From positions 8,014,501-8,078,500 of the forward strand of contig NC_132979.1 in NCBI RefSeq assembly GCF_047496725.1: a stretch of 64,000 nucleotides of DNA, given 5' to 3'. Source of the stretch: Anoplolepis gracilipes (Eukaryota > Arthropoda > Insecta > Hymenoptera > Formicidae). Under the pieces are notes generated by a model. That model did not search any database, was not told the origin of the DNA, and was given only the letters and a program-made list of their open reading frames with translations. Positions 20,782 through 36,809 of the stretch are shown piece after piece. The position numbers and the translations under genes are program-made. The stretch's first letter is position 1. Every line of letters starts with the position of its first letter.

Positions 20782-23700
20782 AGGGAGAGAATGAGAGAGA
20801 AAGGTGTGTGTGCGAGACGTGAACAGATACGATCGGGGGAAAGACGACCGGATCGTGTGGCGACGATTTAAATATGTATTAAAATATTTGCATCTCTCTA
20901 ATAACAAATTTAATTTAATTAGCTAAATTTATTTTAATCACTTTTTTTGTTTTCGCGTTTTTTATTTAAAATATTTTATTATATATATATATATATATAT
21001 TTCATATATCATATTTTATAATAATAATATATATATATTTTTGAACATACTTATATATTTTTTAAATATATTATATTTCATATATCGTATAAGTTTCACA
21101 AAGAAATGTACTTATTTTGTATTACGAGATGTCAGATTTTTTTATTTGGGGAAAAAAAAGAACGCATGTATATAAAAATATACACGCGTGACTGTGATGC
21201 AAAGTGCAGATAAGGTAACGAACTATCATATGAAAATACCGTGAAGAAAGTTGTTTTGCAAGAGATAATTGCAGTGTTGGAGGCAAAAACTCTCGCGTAC
21301 TCGCGCCACAGGTTGGAGCACCGGTGCTCGAGGGTTAATTAATAACAGGCAAAAGGCGCCTGCGAGCTTTCGATATTAAATACTGTCACGTATGCGATAT
21401 TATTGAATATAAATTTAGGGGGTGGTAGGAGAGATAAATCTTTCGAACTTTTCCGTGATCCGTTCCTTTTATAGCGGCGACCACGTGGGCACCGATGCAA
21501 GGTGTCTACTCTCTAGAAAAACATGGAAAAAACTAGAATTATTTTATTTTATTTTATTAAGACTCTTAATAGAGAATTTAAAAAAAAAATTTTTATTGTA
21601 AGTTAAATTGTGATTTATGATTAAAATATAAGTATATATTTATTTCTGTTTATATTCAATGTCTTAAGTATTTAAAATATTGAGAATGCAATACATATTT
21701 TTTATTTTAATTTTATGATAAAAATGGAAATGTTATGCAAGTTAAAAATTTTTGTTTTAACAAAAAGCTATTCAATTTTTTTCAATACATTTGTAAATCT
21801 ACCATTTGAAACTTAAATGATGTTTCTTTTGTAAAAGTGAAAAACATCGCAATCCATACAAATAAAAAAGAAAACTTCTTTTTAGAAATTAATAGTTCAA
21901 AAAATTAATTAATAAAATTGAAAAATTTTTGAAATATTCTTCTGTGAAATTTCGAAGAAAAATACTTGGGAGGTAGATCAGGGAATTTTTAGATGAACAC
22001 CCTGCCATGGCATCTTCGTTAAAATGATAAAAAAAAAAAAGGTTATTTTATGCTAGTCGCGTAGGGTCAGAGCAAATCTCGCGTAGGTTCAGGTATTCGA
22101 TAGCGTGACGATGAAAAGAAACAGGTATTCGATGGTCGTCGAGTTCTACGAACCGAGTATACACGCATTGCGTTTCCTTGACGTTTCCGCTTATCGTCGG
22201 GTGATAAGAACGCCTCGTCCCGCCTCGCTCCGGCGAGCGTGTGACTCACGCTAATTTTGACCATATTTTGAATGCGCTTTAAATTACTCGACTTTGATTT
22301 CATACTTGGAGAACGAATGTTGATTTGCTCGGAAATTCCTCCAACTTTCAAATATTATTGCTAATATCTCAATCATAGTGGAAGAATGTATGTCAGAGCA
22401 AGAGAAAGAGAGAGAGAATGAAATAGTTACCTGTCATAATTTTATATAATTGTGAAAATTAACGAGTAAATTTCAAGATATCGTATTTGAATTCGCGTTA
22501 GATCATTCATGTAATTATCTACGCTGATGTGTTTGTCACAATGTAGCCAATTAAGAGATACTTGAAGAAAGAAGTCAATAAAATTTCAATGCTATTTTTA
22601 GCTAAAGCAAAAGTGTAGCGAGAGAAACGATAATTAAACAAAAATCTTTCATTGATAACAAGTAAATACAGATGGTCTTGTCTCGAAACTATGTACACGA
22701 TTAAATATATTATTTGTGCATTCTTTAAATTATAAAATTGAAGAATGTGACTTATCATAATGGAATTTTTTTGCTTGCGCTTCCTTTAAAGCGTCACAAT
22801 ATTGAAGTTTATTACAAGTATTAAACGATCTTATTCTCATAAGATAAAAGTAAAGACTAGATTTTATATGCGAAATAAATGTTAAATATATATTGCCTAT
22901 CAATGTAATAAAAAAAAAAAAAAAGAAACTTGAGTGTCTCTGCAATGTTTTCTCTTCCTTGTGTACTACCACATCACACAGTTTGTGTTTCCTCTCTGTT
23001 GTCAGAATGTATTTGACGATAGTCATGTTTGATAAGATAGCGAATCGCGCAGCTGTTCTCATACACTGCCAAAAAATGTAACATTATATCCCGAATTAAA
23101 AACACGTAAAATGATAGATAAATTTTTCAAAATGAAAAATCGTTTGCGATTAGCTAATCGTTCCTCGGTCACAGTTTATAGAATCAAACGAGATTTATTA
23201 TTGAAATGTCAAAACGTTACCTCAGATATTAATCAATCATTTTACGTTGTCATCAATTCATCAATATTTGCACATCTCTCGATGAAAATTCAATATCTTT
23301 GTTTGAGAAAAGGTATAAGTTATCGGATATCTATACGGTGAATTTCATCATTTCGTCGGAAAATATTGCCATATGGAATTGTCAAGTGTCAGAAGGCGGG
23401 AATAATAAATATACGATCGTGCAAACAAAAATGTTTATCGTCAGCGCCGGTTAAGGAGGAAACGAATAAATAATTAATTTGTGACTTAAAATAAAGATTT
23501 TGTCCTGCAGAATATAAAATTTAATCTTAAAATATAAATATTACTTTATATCGAACTAACTTTTTTTTTTATAGCGACTGTACCACGAAAATTCTTATAG
23601 TGGCTGTAATTATTATAATTTTATATTTTAAAAGACTGAAGAAGCAGGTGCTCGAAATATATTAGATTTATATTAATTTTTGACATTGCCGATCCGTCCA

Positions 23701-24449
23701 ATTTCTCCTTAAGAAGCGCCTGTTTACATCGTCGTCCGTACCATCCAGCTCTCTTAATGAATTTGTCGTCCCACAACCGGACGGATGTGTGTTAGGAATT
23801 TGGCTGAAATTTGCGTCAGGAATTCCATACGAGCTTCGTCATAACTCCCGGTCGGTTTACGCGAATGTACGTATGTATATGTACATTGTTTGGACAAGAG
23901 ATCCTCGGAATTTCAAACGGATATATTCGCACCGACATTCGGTGCCGTTCGTTGATGGTTTAACCCGCGTTATCGCGAAACCAAGAAAAATTTCACAATA
24001 CAGAGGAGGACAAGATTGCGAGCTAACTGTTTGCTCGGTAAACTCGGTATGATTAAGACTTTACGCGCCGATCGCCTTCTATTTCGGCGTACCAGACCGT
24101 GTTAAATCGCAAACGATCGCGATGTGCAATATCTGCGAAGGCATTGTCGATACTTGTGATTAAATTGTTGACGTAGATAGATTACTAAAAAATCATGAAT
24201 TACATGATATTGAAAAAACGACGAGATCTTTTATATAGGTTCGTTTCCACGGTCTTATGACAAAATATATTTCTTTTATTATTATTTATTATTATTTATT
24301 ATTATAATTGCATTCTGTTATTATATTATTTTACTTTTTATTATTATTTTATAGTTTTTTTTTTATTTTAATTTAATTACGGTGAAAATGTAATATAATT
24401 TCGATGCGTCGAATAAGGAAAAACAAGTTGTCCTCAATAATGATATTTT

Positions 24450-24485
<36 letters not shown>

Positions 24486-27400
24486 TGTCTTATTATTTTT
24501 TTTTTCCTAGTCCGAAGGAATGAGAGCCGATGCTCATCGTGACTCACGCGTGACTGATTCGGTAAACGCGACTTTATAAAGGTAGACAAAGTCCGACAGA
24601 GACGATCTCCGTCTCTGGGGAAGGTGAGAAAGCGACAAAGAGAGCGCGGGAGAGGTAAAGTGACAGAGAGTAAAGGGGAAAGGGAGAGTAACGGAGAACT
24701 TGTGAACGGAGGCCGATCTTGAAACGCCATCTTGGTGGTTTGACAGAGTCACCTTGGCGAAATGTGGCTTACCGTTGCAAATCTGCGAGTTTCCTCCGCG
24801 TCGGCGATTCCACTAATATATGGACCGAATGATAAATAAATGAATATCTTATATTTTTGTTATTAATATCGATGAAATAGATAGAGTGAAATTTAATTTT
24901 TCCAAGATATTACAAGAATCTCCCAACATTCTTTTTTATTCATCTATCGATTCACCTATATTATTTATCTATTTATTTATTTTTGTTAATCATTGCAAGA
25001 ATTTAAGAAAAATTATATATATATATATATATTAATTTTCATATTTATATGTCTATAAAACTCTAATTTAAAATTCCATTAAGCAATCCATTTTAAAATA
25101 TATCATTTTTATTATATATACTTTCTCTCTCTTGATGGACATTTTTTTTTCTAAGCATCTCTCTTCTTCAAACAATCTTTCGTCATCATATTTAATCTGA
25201 AGTTTCTTTTACGCTTTTTCCCTCTAAAATATTTTCCATCAATTATTGCAAGTTTAAAAAAATACATATCTATATCTCTCTGCAACATTCCCACGTCAAA
25301 GCTCTATTAAAGCAATATCAACTTAAAATTAATTAAAATATATAATTTATTATATATACTCTCTCTTTCTCTCGCGTATAATCTTTTATTATCATATTTT
25401 ATCTGTCTTTGGTTGGTAACTGGCGACAGATCGGAGGCTACGGTGGACGTGTTTTTTTTTTTTTCTTCCTTTAGCCGGCTTCTCGTCGGAACTAGAATTC
25501 GCAGAGAAGGTGACGAGGCCTCCGCCCCGCGACATTAGCTCGACATTAGTATGCGCATATTAGTATTCGCGGCGCGAATGCGTGAAGCGGCCGCACGCGG
25601 AATTTCTTTCGCGCCGCTTGCGGAGATATATTTCTCACAGAAACATTTCGGAATTTACGCGGAATTCTCGCCTCGGCCGTCTCAGGGCCGAGTAACTCGA
25701 CCAGCGTGGTCGACATGCGGTAGTTACGACATTCGCATTCGAGATATGCGTACATACGTACAATTGTATCGCAATGCGAGAGAATATAAGTGGTAATAAA
25801 GCTAAAGGAAAATGTGATAAATACAAAATATTGCTGAAATTTATCTCACCGCGATATCTATCCCGCAATTTTTTATATAAAAAATATTAAATCGTAATAT
25901 TTGAATATTAATGTATTTAAATTGGAGCAACTTAGCGCTTAACGACATGTTAATGGATATTAAAAAGTGATAATATTATTTTTATAATGAGTAGAACGGT
26001 CATGTATGAAACTATTAAATAGAAGGATATGGGTTTTCTAATGTCAAGGATAATTGTAAATTTTATTTATTACAACATTTATTGTGTTTCAATATTTAGA
26101 GTTAAATCAGGGTGTATACTTCCGGGAAAAACCTGGTATTGTCAGGGAATTTTATTATACCTTGAAAAATCATGGAATTCTCATGGAATTTCGTTAGAAT
26201 TCAGGGAATTTAAAAAAATGTCAAAGAAGTACTTATTTAAAAAATATTTTATAAAAATTCAAAATATTTTAAGTTTAAAATCTGCTTAAAATATATATTT
26301 TTTGTTTATGTCTATATAAAATTGTTTAAAATATATGTTTTTTGTTTATGTCAAAAAAATGATAAAATAAATAAGTTTATTTTAAATTATTGCATCTAAA
26401 AATATTTTAATTTTACCGGGAATTTTGAACAAAAATACCTGGAAGATTCTGGAATTCTCAGGGAACTTTTTTATAGAATTTGAGTATACACCCTGTAAAT
26501 GTTTTTAATTTAAATTTAAATGTTCATAATTTGTTTCAAGTACATCAGCTTCAATTTAATAAAAGAATTTAATAAAATCAATTTAATAAAAGAATTCAGT
26601 CCAGTACAAGGAAATAATTATGCGATTGAGATGCACTATGTATTGTATTTATACCGACTATTTCAGTTTTAATTATCGTGTGCAAAATTTGAATCCATCA
26701 AGTAAACAATCGTGCAATGTTTTGTAATTTTTTTTTCTATTTCTCATCTGTAATATCTATCAAGGTGTATAGTCTCTGAAAAAAAAACCATGGGATTATT
26801 AGGGAATTTTTGTGTACATGAAGAAGTTAAGGAATTCTCATAGAATTTTATTGGGACTCGGAGAATTAAACAAAAAATTCTCTCATTGATATAATTTTCT
26901 TATACTGTAAATTATAAATATATATATATATCTATCTCTGTTTATAAATATTCAATGTTGAATATGCAGTATACATATTCTTTATTTTAATTTTTAGATA
27001 AAAATGAAAATGTAATGAAAGTAAAAAATTTTTATCCCAATCAGTGTTATTCAGTTTTTTTTTTCATTACTACACATTTGTAAATCTAGTATTAGGTTTT
27101 TTTCTTTCGTATGCGTGAAAAGAAACATTAAAAAACAATTGTGTACAATAAAAAATTTATTTTAGAAAATTAATGCATCAAGAAATTAATAGCGTTAAAA
27201 AATGTTTGAAAATTCCGTTTATCTAGAATTTTAAAGAAAAACACTTGGAAGATCAGAGAATTTTTTTACAAGACTTGAATAGATCCTTGAGGTAATCACT
27301 TTCTTTGCTCGCGTGACAATTTGGCGACGCTGCATCTCCGGAAGCACATTCATTGCGAACCCGGTGACCGCGGTGCGCGATTTTTCGCGAGGTCGGGAGG

Positions 27401-30400
27401 AGGCACAATTCGCTCTCGTCAGCAGTTTCTTTTTTTTCTTTCCTTTTCGTAATTCCATGGCCAGGCGGTAAAGATCGCCGTAAAGAACGTCACTCTCTTG
27501 CGTAATGCTCGCGCAAACACTTACATCGTTACATTCGTCCGTATATGGTGCGAATCCGATCGATTTTATCCGCGCATACCGTATATGGACCGTATCTGGA
27601 CTATAACGGTTCGGCAGCTACCGGGATCCGCGTGGTTCACTTTACCTTTACGTACTTATGTCTTATTCATCTCTATGCTTATGTTTACGCAAAATCAATT
27701 ACGTCTCACGCGCATCATAAACGTATCCACGTTATAAGTCTATCATTCACCCTCTATTTCTATGTACATTTTCGATGTATATATATATATATATATATAT
27801 ATGTACGTATATTGTACTTTGCTTGTTTTTTATTTAATATATATAAACTTTTTTTATAAAAATAATTATAGAAACTATCTTTATAATGTTTAGTATAAAA
27901 GTTTGCTGTACATAAAGATATACACAAGTATTATAAATAAAATCTATCAACAAATAAAACTGCTATAAATTGATAAAAGAGAATAAGAAATATTTCTTTT
28001 TTTTGTAAAAGGATACAATTTAAAAATTTGTACAATATTTATTTTTTATAAAAAAACGTTATGTATTGGATTCTCTCTTTCTGCTAAAAAAATATTACAT
28101 ATGAAATGTAAAAGTATTAGTATAAAAGTTTTCTGTACATAAAGATACAGACAAATATTATAAATAAAAGCTATCAATATAAATTGATAAAAAAAAATAA
28201 GAAATATTTCTTTTTTTTTTTTTTGTAAAAAAATATAATTTAAAAATTTGTACAATATTTATTTTTATAAAAAAAGGTACATATTGGATTCTCTTTCTGC
28301 TAAAAAAATATAACATGAAACATGAAAGTATTTGACTTCTCTATTTTATTAATTGGAATCTCATGTTACGATCGTGTGTAACAATTGAAGATTGGACGGG
28401 CTTCTGAATAAGAAAAAAAAAAAAATACGAATCTTTAATCTCAATCATCGTTCGCTTCGTCTTCATTCTTGTCTTCATTGGCGATTATCGATCTCCGATA
28501 CGCAATCGTCGTGCAATCACAATCTCCGATATGTAATACGACACGGCTTTTTAAGCGGGGTTTCAAACATCGCTCGAGCAGACCGTTCACTGGCCAATTA
28601 TTTGCCGAACCAAGATAAATATCGCATCATCGACATGTCATGACGTAATGCCGATTGTCAGTGCAATATGTTAACTTTTACGGAATTCGACGACGAAATA
28701 AAATGTGTCACCTTTATGCGACACGGATTTTATCGCAGCGTCGCATAAAATTGCAGCAATATCGTGCAGTAAAAATGCAATATTTTCACATTGATGCGCG
28801 CGTTACTCTATACCCGCATATATCTATATTGCATTGATATAAATATTTGTCGAGTGAATGCATCGCGCGTTTGGTATCATCATCGTTTAAAATTCGTCAC
28901 GTAAATGCAATTCGAAAGGTGTCGAGTGAATATTTGGCGGGTGAAGCCATCGTCTGGACCCCCCCTCCCCCTCGGAGGCGTCCGCTCGATAAATATTCGT
29001 TAAAGGGATGTACAATTGTCGCACGTTTCAAGACGATGAGATAATGTATCATAGGACGACGCGACAATATGTCGAAATTGTATACGCATATTCCTTTCTC
29101 GTTCCACATCTATACCAGCTGTACGCGAATATTTGACACGAATGAATGCGTTACCTTAGAACCGGCTTTAGCTTTACGTTCCCGGAGAATTATTGCAGCA
29201 CGCGACGGTACCATTTTTAGAAAGTCGACTGGGGAGAGATTTCATCCTTTTAAAGCCGATTATAAGCGAGCAGCGAGCTCTTTAAATTGCATAACGAGAC
29301 ATCAGTGGTGTTTCGTTTCACGTGGTACCGTCATTTTTCCATCTACAAATTTTTGATCAGCGGATTGTTTAAAAGAATCCGAAGCTCTTTGATATCTTGT
29401 CAGTGTCAATAAAAAAAAAAGAACCGCGATAATCGAGAAACATGCTGCATCCACACCTTGATATATCAAATTTAATAAATGACTTTAAATATGACTTTTG
29501 CCGTGAGATTTATGATCCTGTTTCGCGGACTATAATTTTGACTTATGATAATGAGAGAGGAATAAATGGATTCATGTTTCTTTCAGAACAGATATGAGAA
29601 ATTGAGAGGAACACGTGATACATAATACATAATATTTAATCCATAATAATAAAATGAAGCAATTAAGTTGTTTAATTAATAAAATAAAATTTATTACAAT
29701 AAATCATATTAAATTACAAATAGTAATAAATATTAATAAATTCTTTGAAATTGAATTCTTTTCATCTGTTACATAATATTTAACCCACAATAATAAAACG
29801 AACCAATTAATTTGTTTAATTAATAAAATAAAATTTACTATAATAAATTATAAATGTTAATAAATTCTTTGAAAATATCTGTCACATAACATTTAATTAT
29901 TTATTATTTCTAATAATAAAGCGAAGCAATTATTTTGTTTAATTAATAAAATAAAATAAATTAAAATAAGTTAGAACTATTAATAAAATTCTTGGAAAAC
30001 ATCTCTGTCACATAATAATAGAAATTACGATAAATCCGGGCGAAACATTATATCATACGCTAATAATGAGACCTTACGTTAATTTCGCAAATAGCATTCG
30101 CGGTTCTGTCGTGAGGTTTACGATCTTGTTTCGCGAGGCCGCAACTCTGACCCGCAATAATAAAGAGCATACCGCTTCCAATCACGCTTTTACCGCTCGC
30201 TACAAATTGCACTTGATCACGCGCGAGCGAGCGAGGATCAAGACTTTCGATCTCGTCCCGATCGAGGGCGATCGCGCTGCGGGCGAAAAAAGAGGCGAGA
30301 GGGAGACGCTTGTGCCTCGGGCAAAAAAAAAAAAAAAAAAAAAGGCAAAGACGGGTCCTTATAAGGATGAGCGTCCTTAACCCGCTTATACTCGCGCGAA

Positions 30401-33400
30401 ATCATCTCGGAGCGATCGCCGCGGCAAGTCCGATGCCTTTTACGGTCATCGGTGTTTGTTAGCACGGCTCCCCCGAAAGAAAAATTCTGACGAAACACGC
30501 ACCCCCCCCATAGAATAGACGCCGTGGAAAAAAAAGCCCAACTAGCGATGTCCTATAATAGAAAATACGTGACGAGGCCTCGTGAATGCTGTATAAGCGT
30601 CTGACGCATCGTCGTGTGTGACGTTTGATCGGCGTGGAAGGTGATTCACACACCAAGATACGGCACAACTTTGATAATACACACATTCTTGTGCAAAAGG
30701 GTCATTGCATACAAAACGCTCCTTTTCTGAATATAATCAAAAGAATTATACAACTATAAATTAAAATTGCGACGTGATATGGGGTTATGATTTTCGCACC
30801 AGAAATAATCAAGTATCTATCCCATTTGCCTTAATTTGACATTGTGACAATATATTACACATTAATACTAACAATAAATATTATTAATGTAATATTATTA
30901 ATTTAAAATTGTGATCATAAATTACACATTAATAATATATACATTTATTATCACAAATTTTAAATTAGGACATTTCAAATCGGACACTGTATATTAAATA
31001 TATCTTTTTAAAATATAAAGTTACTACTCTTATATAATAATTTAATTATAAAAAAAATTGTATCCCTCTAAATATATATATATATATTTTTATAAATAAC
31101 AACATTGCGTATCCACTTTTTGAAACACAATCTCGATTTATCTCTCTTCTTGCCTCTGGACCTTATAAATTTTATTGACAGTATGTTTCCACGTATGTTT
31201 GGGGATTACTTGCTCTATATCCCTGCAACGAAAAGACGTGAGTTTCGTGAGATGTAACGCATGTCGCGATCGCGCCGGCTGGCTGCCGATTTGCTTAGAA
31301 GGCTCCCGTCACGTCGCGTCGGCGAGGCATAAACAGGAATGTTGGGCAGGGTCGATGACACCCGAGAATATCCGAGACCGGTTTTCGAGGACCTCCGAGC
31401 GCAGTCCTGCCTGGAAAAAGAGGACAAAGGCGTTTCCGTTTCATATTCACGATTCGCGACGAAAATTTCGTGAAAATCGTCGCGCCGTCCATCCGATCGA
31501 TCGAGCTAATCCGTTCACGGTAATTTGACGCGAATCGTAATAAAACTCTTAATTAGTCCGTGCTCTGTTAACGCGCGCGAGCTTCGTAATGTCAATGAGG
31601 AAAATCATGAATTTTTCTAGGACAATTATTATTTCTAGTTGAGATTCCCCGAATTTATTTCTCTCATGACACACGTGAATAGCTGTAAAGAATTGCGAAT
31701 TTTAGATCAATCCGACTTTTTGGATTTTCTTTGAATTGTTTAGTTTCAACATTTGCAGTCTACGTATATATATATATATATATATATAAGTATTAAAAAT
31801 ACTTGAAAAATATATTTAATTTATCTTTAAATTCAATTACACGATATGGCGTGTTAAAGCGCATCGTGGAACTTATGCTTATAAAATGTCAAAGTGACAC
31901 GAAGTAAGACAAACAGAATTGTCAGATGACAATACGAACAATTAAAACTATTCGATCCATTTTATTTGATTCGTCCATTTATCGATCGATCACATGTCGC
32001 GCAGAAGGTTGGAGCAACAATATACTTTACTGACAGATGTATGAGGAAACAGTGCGCTATGTCTTAAAACAGAGTGTCTATTTCCTGGAAAAACATGGAA
32101 ACTTGGAATTCTCAGAAATTTTTTTATATCTAGAAAATGAGAGAAAATTCTCAAGGAATTTTATTGGAACTTGAGGAATTTTTTTTGCAAAGATTAAATA
32201 AAAATATAAATGTATATCTGTCTCTGTTATATATTCAATATTTTAATATAAAATATAAAAATTAAAATATGTAGTACATATTATAATTTGTAGAAAAAAA
32301 TAATGTTATGCAGGTGAAAGAATGTTTATTTTACGAAAGCTATTCAATATTTTTTAGTACGTTTTCAAATTTAACATTCGAAATTTAAGTGATTTTTTAA
32401 TTTTTCCTTTGTATGAAAAGTATTAGAAAACACATAATAAAAAAATGTATTTTATAATAGCATATAAATATATATTTAATAAATATTTTTAAAAAATTAC
32501 ACCCAAAAAAGTCTTTAAAATTCTCCTGAAATTTTGAACAAGAAGACCTGAGGAAGATTAGGGAATTTTTTTACAAGATTCGAGTAAACATCCTGTAAAA
32601 CGAATAGCTGCGTTTCCATTAACATTAAGTTGAAATTAACTTTGAGCTTAAGCTCATTCTCCATCTCATCTTGCGAACGAAATTAGACAGAGGAATGAGA
32701 TGGCCTCTCGATTAACTGCACGACTGCCGTTTACCAGCCCATAATGGGAAAAGTTACGAAAGTACGCAGTAAATTAACGTGGAAATCACACCGTGGAGAA
32801 TAAATAAACCTGCCGTGTGTAAACGCGCCGGTTCCGGGTGGCTTCTTCCACGAAGGATGACGCGAGTAGCGCGAGAATCCGGACCCGGGGGAAAGCGACG
32901 ACGAGAACGTGTGCGTGAATCACTAGCTGTAGGCAGTTCTGCTGGCAAATCGACGCGATGACGATGATTCGTCACGACCTTTGAAAGAATGGCTACACGC
33001 TGGGAATATCCAGAATCTGGATGTCGACTCTCTGGAGAAACCTGGGAATTTTCAGGGACATTTCTTTTGCCCCTCATGGAATTTTATTGGGACTCGGGAA
33101 ATTTTATTTTTTAATTTCTCTTTCTGTTAAATTTAAAACACTTGGCAAGCCAAGTAAATTATGATTTGCATTTAAAATATATATTATAAATATATATCTA
33201 TCTCTATTTATATATTCAATGCCTCAACAAAATATTGAATATGCAGTACATATTTTTTATTATAATTTTTAGTGATAAAAAAAATGAAAATGTTATGCAC
33301 AAGTAAAAAAAATTTATCTTACGAAAATTGCATTTTTTCAGTACATTTTCCAAGTCTCGTCTCTTGAAAAATAAAAAAAATTATTTTACTTTTTTTACTA

Positions 33401-36400
33401 AAATTTAATTTTTTTTTTTTACAAAGTTGCGTCGAAAAATCTTTAAAATGTTTTCTGCAATTGTGAACAAGGATATCTGATTCGGAGGAAGCTCAGGGAA
33501 TTTTTTTACAACATTTGACAATGAATAATTACTTTGAGAACGAATGTGTCATAAGAGATGCAGGCCAGAAATGCGGGACACCCTGAAACCCGGTGTAGGC
33601 GCGGCTAACGATCCCTTGCCGAGTAATTGTCCGGCCTAATGATGATGCGAACAATTTGTGAGTAGACTCGCGACAATTAAGCGCGAGTCATCGTTTAATG
33701 AAAGGCAGATAAAAGCGGGAGAGTGTCGCTTGGCGTTTATTAACACCTACTCGCTCCGCTGGACTGACAAGTATCGCTTACAACTGTCGCGACGATATCG
33801 ATGTTGAACTCGTTTGCGTAAATAACGATAATTCTACGCGCGTAGGCCTCTTGCTGCATAAAATATATATATATACGATATGTATAAACGATGCAAATCG
33901 ATCACTTCGTGTATAAAGAAAATTGCCTTACTGCGGAAGTCCAATTAACGAAGACAGCGTTATTAATATTTTTTCATATTTTAAATAGATATGCAATATC
34001 GTGACATATTTTTTATGTTCCAAAGATTATATAATGAAGAGTAAGTCTTTCTCTCTCTCTCTCTCTCTCTATCTACATACAGCTTACATAGTTTGCAATT
34101 TATGCGAGAGAAAGTTCACGTCACGATGAGAAGAAACAATGTTGCTATATAGTACCGAGGAGGAGAAACATGTAAACACATCATTTTACAGCTTACACGA
34201 GACAATTGTAGATGGTGTGCCATTTGCATACACTCTTGTGCTCGTATTGATAAAAGGTTAAATAACTTTGCTCCGTTTTGATATCACGCGCGCTCGACAG
34301 ATTACGCGTCCCTTCATTAGTCGACATAGGGGCAATCTGTCTGTTAATGAGATAATGTCTGACAATGAGATATCACGTATTTATTTACTTGTTGACGAAT
34401 CGCAATGACATGAAACATTCTTTGTGTCATATAAATACTTTCGATAATTGTAACAGATCTAAGTTTTTAATTTTTAACAGATCTTAATTTTTAATTATCT
34501 ATTTTTATTAATATTTAATTATTTATTTTAATTAAAAGTTTTAAAAATCTGTTAAAATAAAAAATGAAAACCCGATATATATTTATATAATAAAGCACAT
34601 TGTTCAAATTTATTTTACCTTGTTTCAAGCAATAGGACTAACAATAAGTAATATTTTAATATTATAGGCTAAATATTTTCGATCTGATATTTATAATCGA
34701 TTTGATTTCATAATTTAAACTAAGTGTAATTTTTTATCAGATTAATATGCATCCGGTAGATAAGATTTTATCTTATCGCAAAAATATAGGAAGTATCTTA
34801 AAACAATTATTTGTATTTGTAAGTTATCTCACAAAGTACGAAAGTCCACACGATAACAATAGCATTATTCTACGTAATCTTATTTATTAAAAATCTTATT
34901 ATTAGATTTAATCGGAGAGCTGAAATATGCCATTATCATTTGTAACATTTTAATTGAAGATTATAATATTATTAGATTTTTTTAAACATTATCTAACGGG
35001 AATTAATACTTATTTTAAAGAATGTAGTGTTATTTAATCAGTACAATAAATTCGTTCAAATGATATCTGTTAAAGGATTGTATTTTTTATCGTTTTTAAA
35101 TTCTTAGATTTAAGATAAAGAATTTATCTGAAAAGATGAGATTGTACAAACATAATAGAATGTTACAGAGGGTAATTACATTCTTGCGAGCAATTTTTTA
35201 TCTCAAAATCGAGGTTTAAAAGCATTATTATTTATAATATTTTAATTGAAGATTAAAATATCATGGAATTTTTATTAAACACTATCTAATGAGAATCAAG
35301 TAGACATTAGAATGAATATTAAATGATCAAAGTATTCAGTGTAATAATTCATTTAAATATCTATCCGATTGTATATATTTTATCGCTTTTAAATTCTTAG
35401 ATTTTAAGATAAAAAATTTTTCTAAAAGAATGAGATCGCACACAAACATATAACAGAGTGTGATTACATTCTTGCGAGCAATTTTTTATCTCAAAATCGA
35501 GGTTTAAAAGCTTTATTATTTATAATATTTTAATTGAAGATTAAAATATCATGGAATTTTTATTAAACACTATCTAATGAGAATCAAGTAGACATTAAAA
35601 TGAATATTAAATGATCAAAGTATTCAGTGTAATAATTCATTTAAATATCTATCCGATTGTATATATTTTATCGCTTTTAAATTCTTAGATTTTAAGATAA
35701 AAAATTTTTCTAAAAGAATGAGATCGCACACAAACATATAACAGAGTGTGATTACATTCTTGCGAGCAATTTTTTATCTCAAAATCGAGGTTTAAAAGCT
35801 TTATTATTTATAATATTTTAATTGAAGATTAAAATATCATGGAATTTTTATTAAACACTATCTAATGAGAATCAAGTAGACATTAAAATGAATATTAAAT
35901 GATCAAAGTATTCAGTGTAATAATTCATTTAAATATCTATCCGATTGTATATATTTTATCGCTTTTAAATTCTTAGATTTTAAGATAAAAAATTTTTCTA
36001 AAAGAATGAGATCGCACACAAACATATAACAGAGTGTGATTACATTCTTGCGAGCAATTTTTTATCTCAAAATCGAGGTTTAAAAGCATTATTATTTATA
36101 ATATTTTAATTGAAGATTAAAATATCATGGAATTTTTATTAAACACTATCTAATGAGAATCAAGTAGACATTAAAATGAATATTAAATGATCAAAGTATT
36201 CAGTGTAATAATTCATTTAAATATCTATCCGATTGTATATATTTTATCGCTTTTAAATTCTTAAATTTTAAGATAAACATTTTTTCTGAAAGAATGAACA
36301 TAATAAAATATAACAGAGTGCGATTACATTCTTGCGAGCAATTTTTTATCCCCAAATCGAGAGATTAAAATATCTAACACGCAATTACATTGCATTTTTT

Positions 36401-36766
36401 CGCCTCGACAATCCTTCCTAATTCAATTTACGCATCCTCGATGATAATATAATGAAGTTATCTAATAGTCGGCAGACATACACATGCACATAAGTGTTTT
36501 TTTTCTTTTCTTTTACACTTCGGTTTATCCTTCGAGCCCCGAATATTTTTCGTCGATTTAGTTTCTCGGAAATGACATGGCTCGTTTTGTGAGCGAGAGT
36601 CAAGGCTCTCGGTTTCAGAATCACCGGTCGTACAATAACGTTATAGTCTGCCCGTATGCACATGCGTATCGGTGCTAACCAAAGTGCGAGAGGACCAAGA
36701 GACCGAGCGAGAAAGGGAGAGCGTGGAGGTAGAAGACGCCGGTGAGCGGCGGACACCAGAAAAGTC

Positions 36767-36809
<43 letters not shown>

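Noticed and set aside
34890..36360. Regularly spaced repeats resembling a CRISPR array
   Set aside because: The whole 288-bp unit repeats, with no unique spacers, in a eukaryotic intron; it is a tandem repeat.
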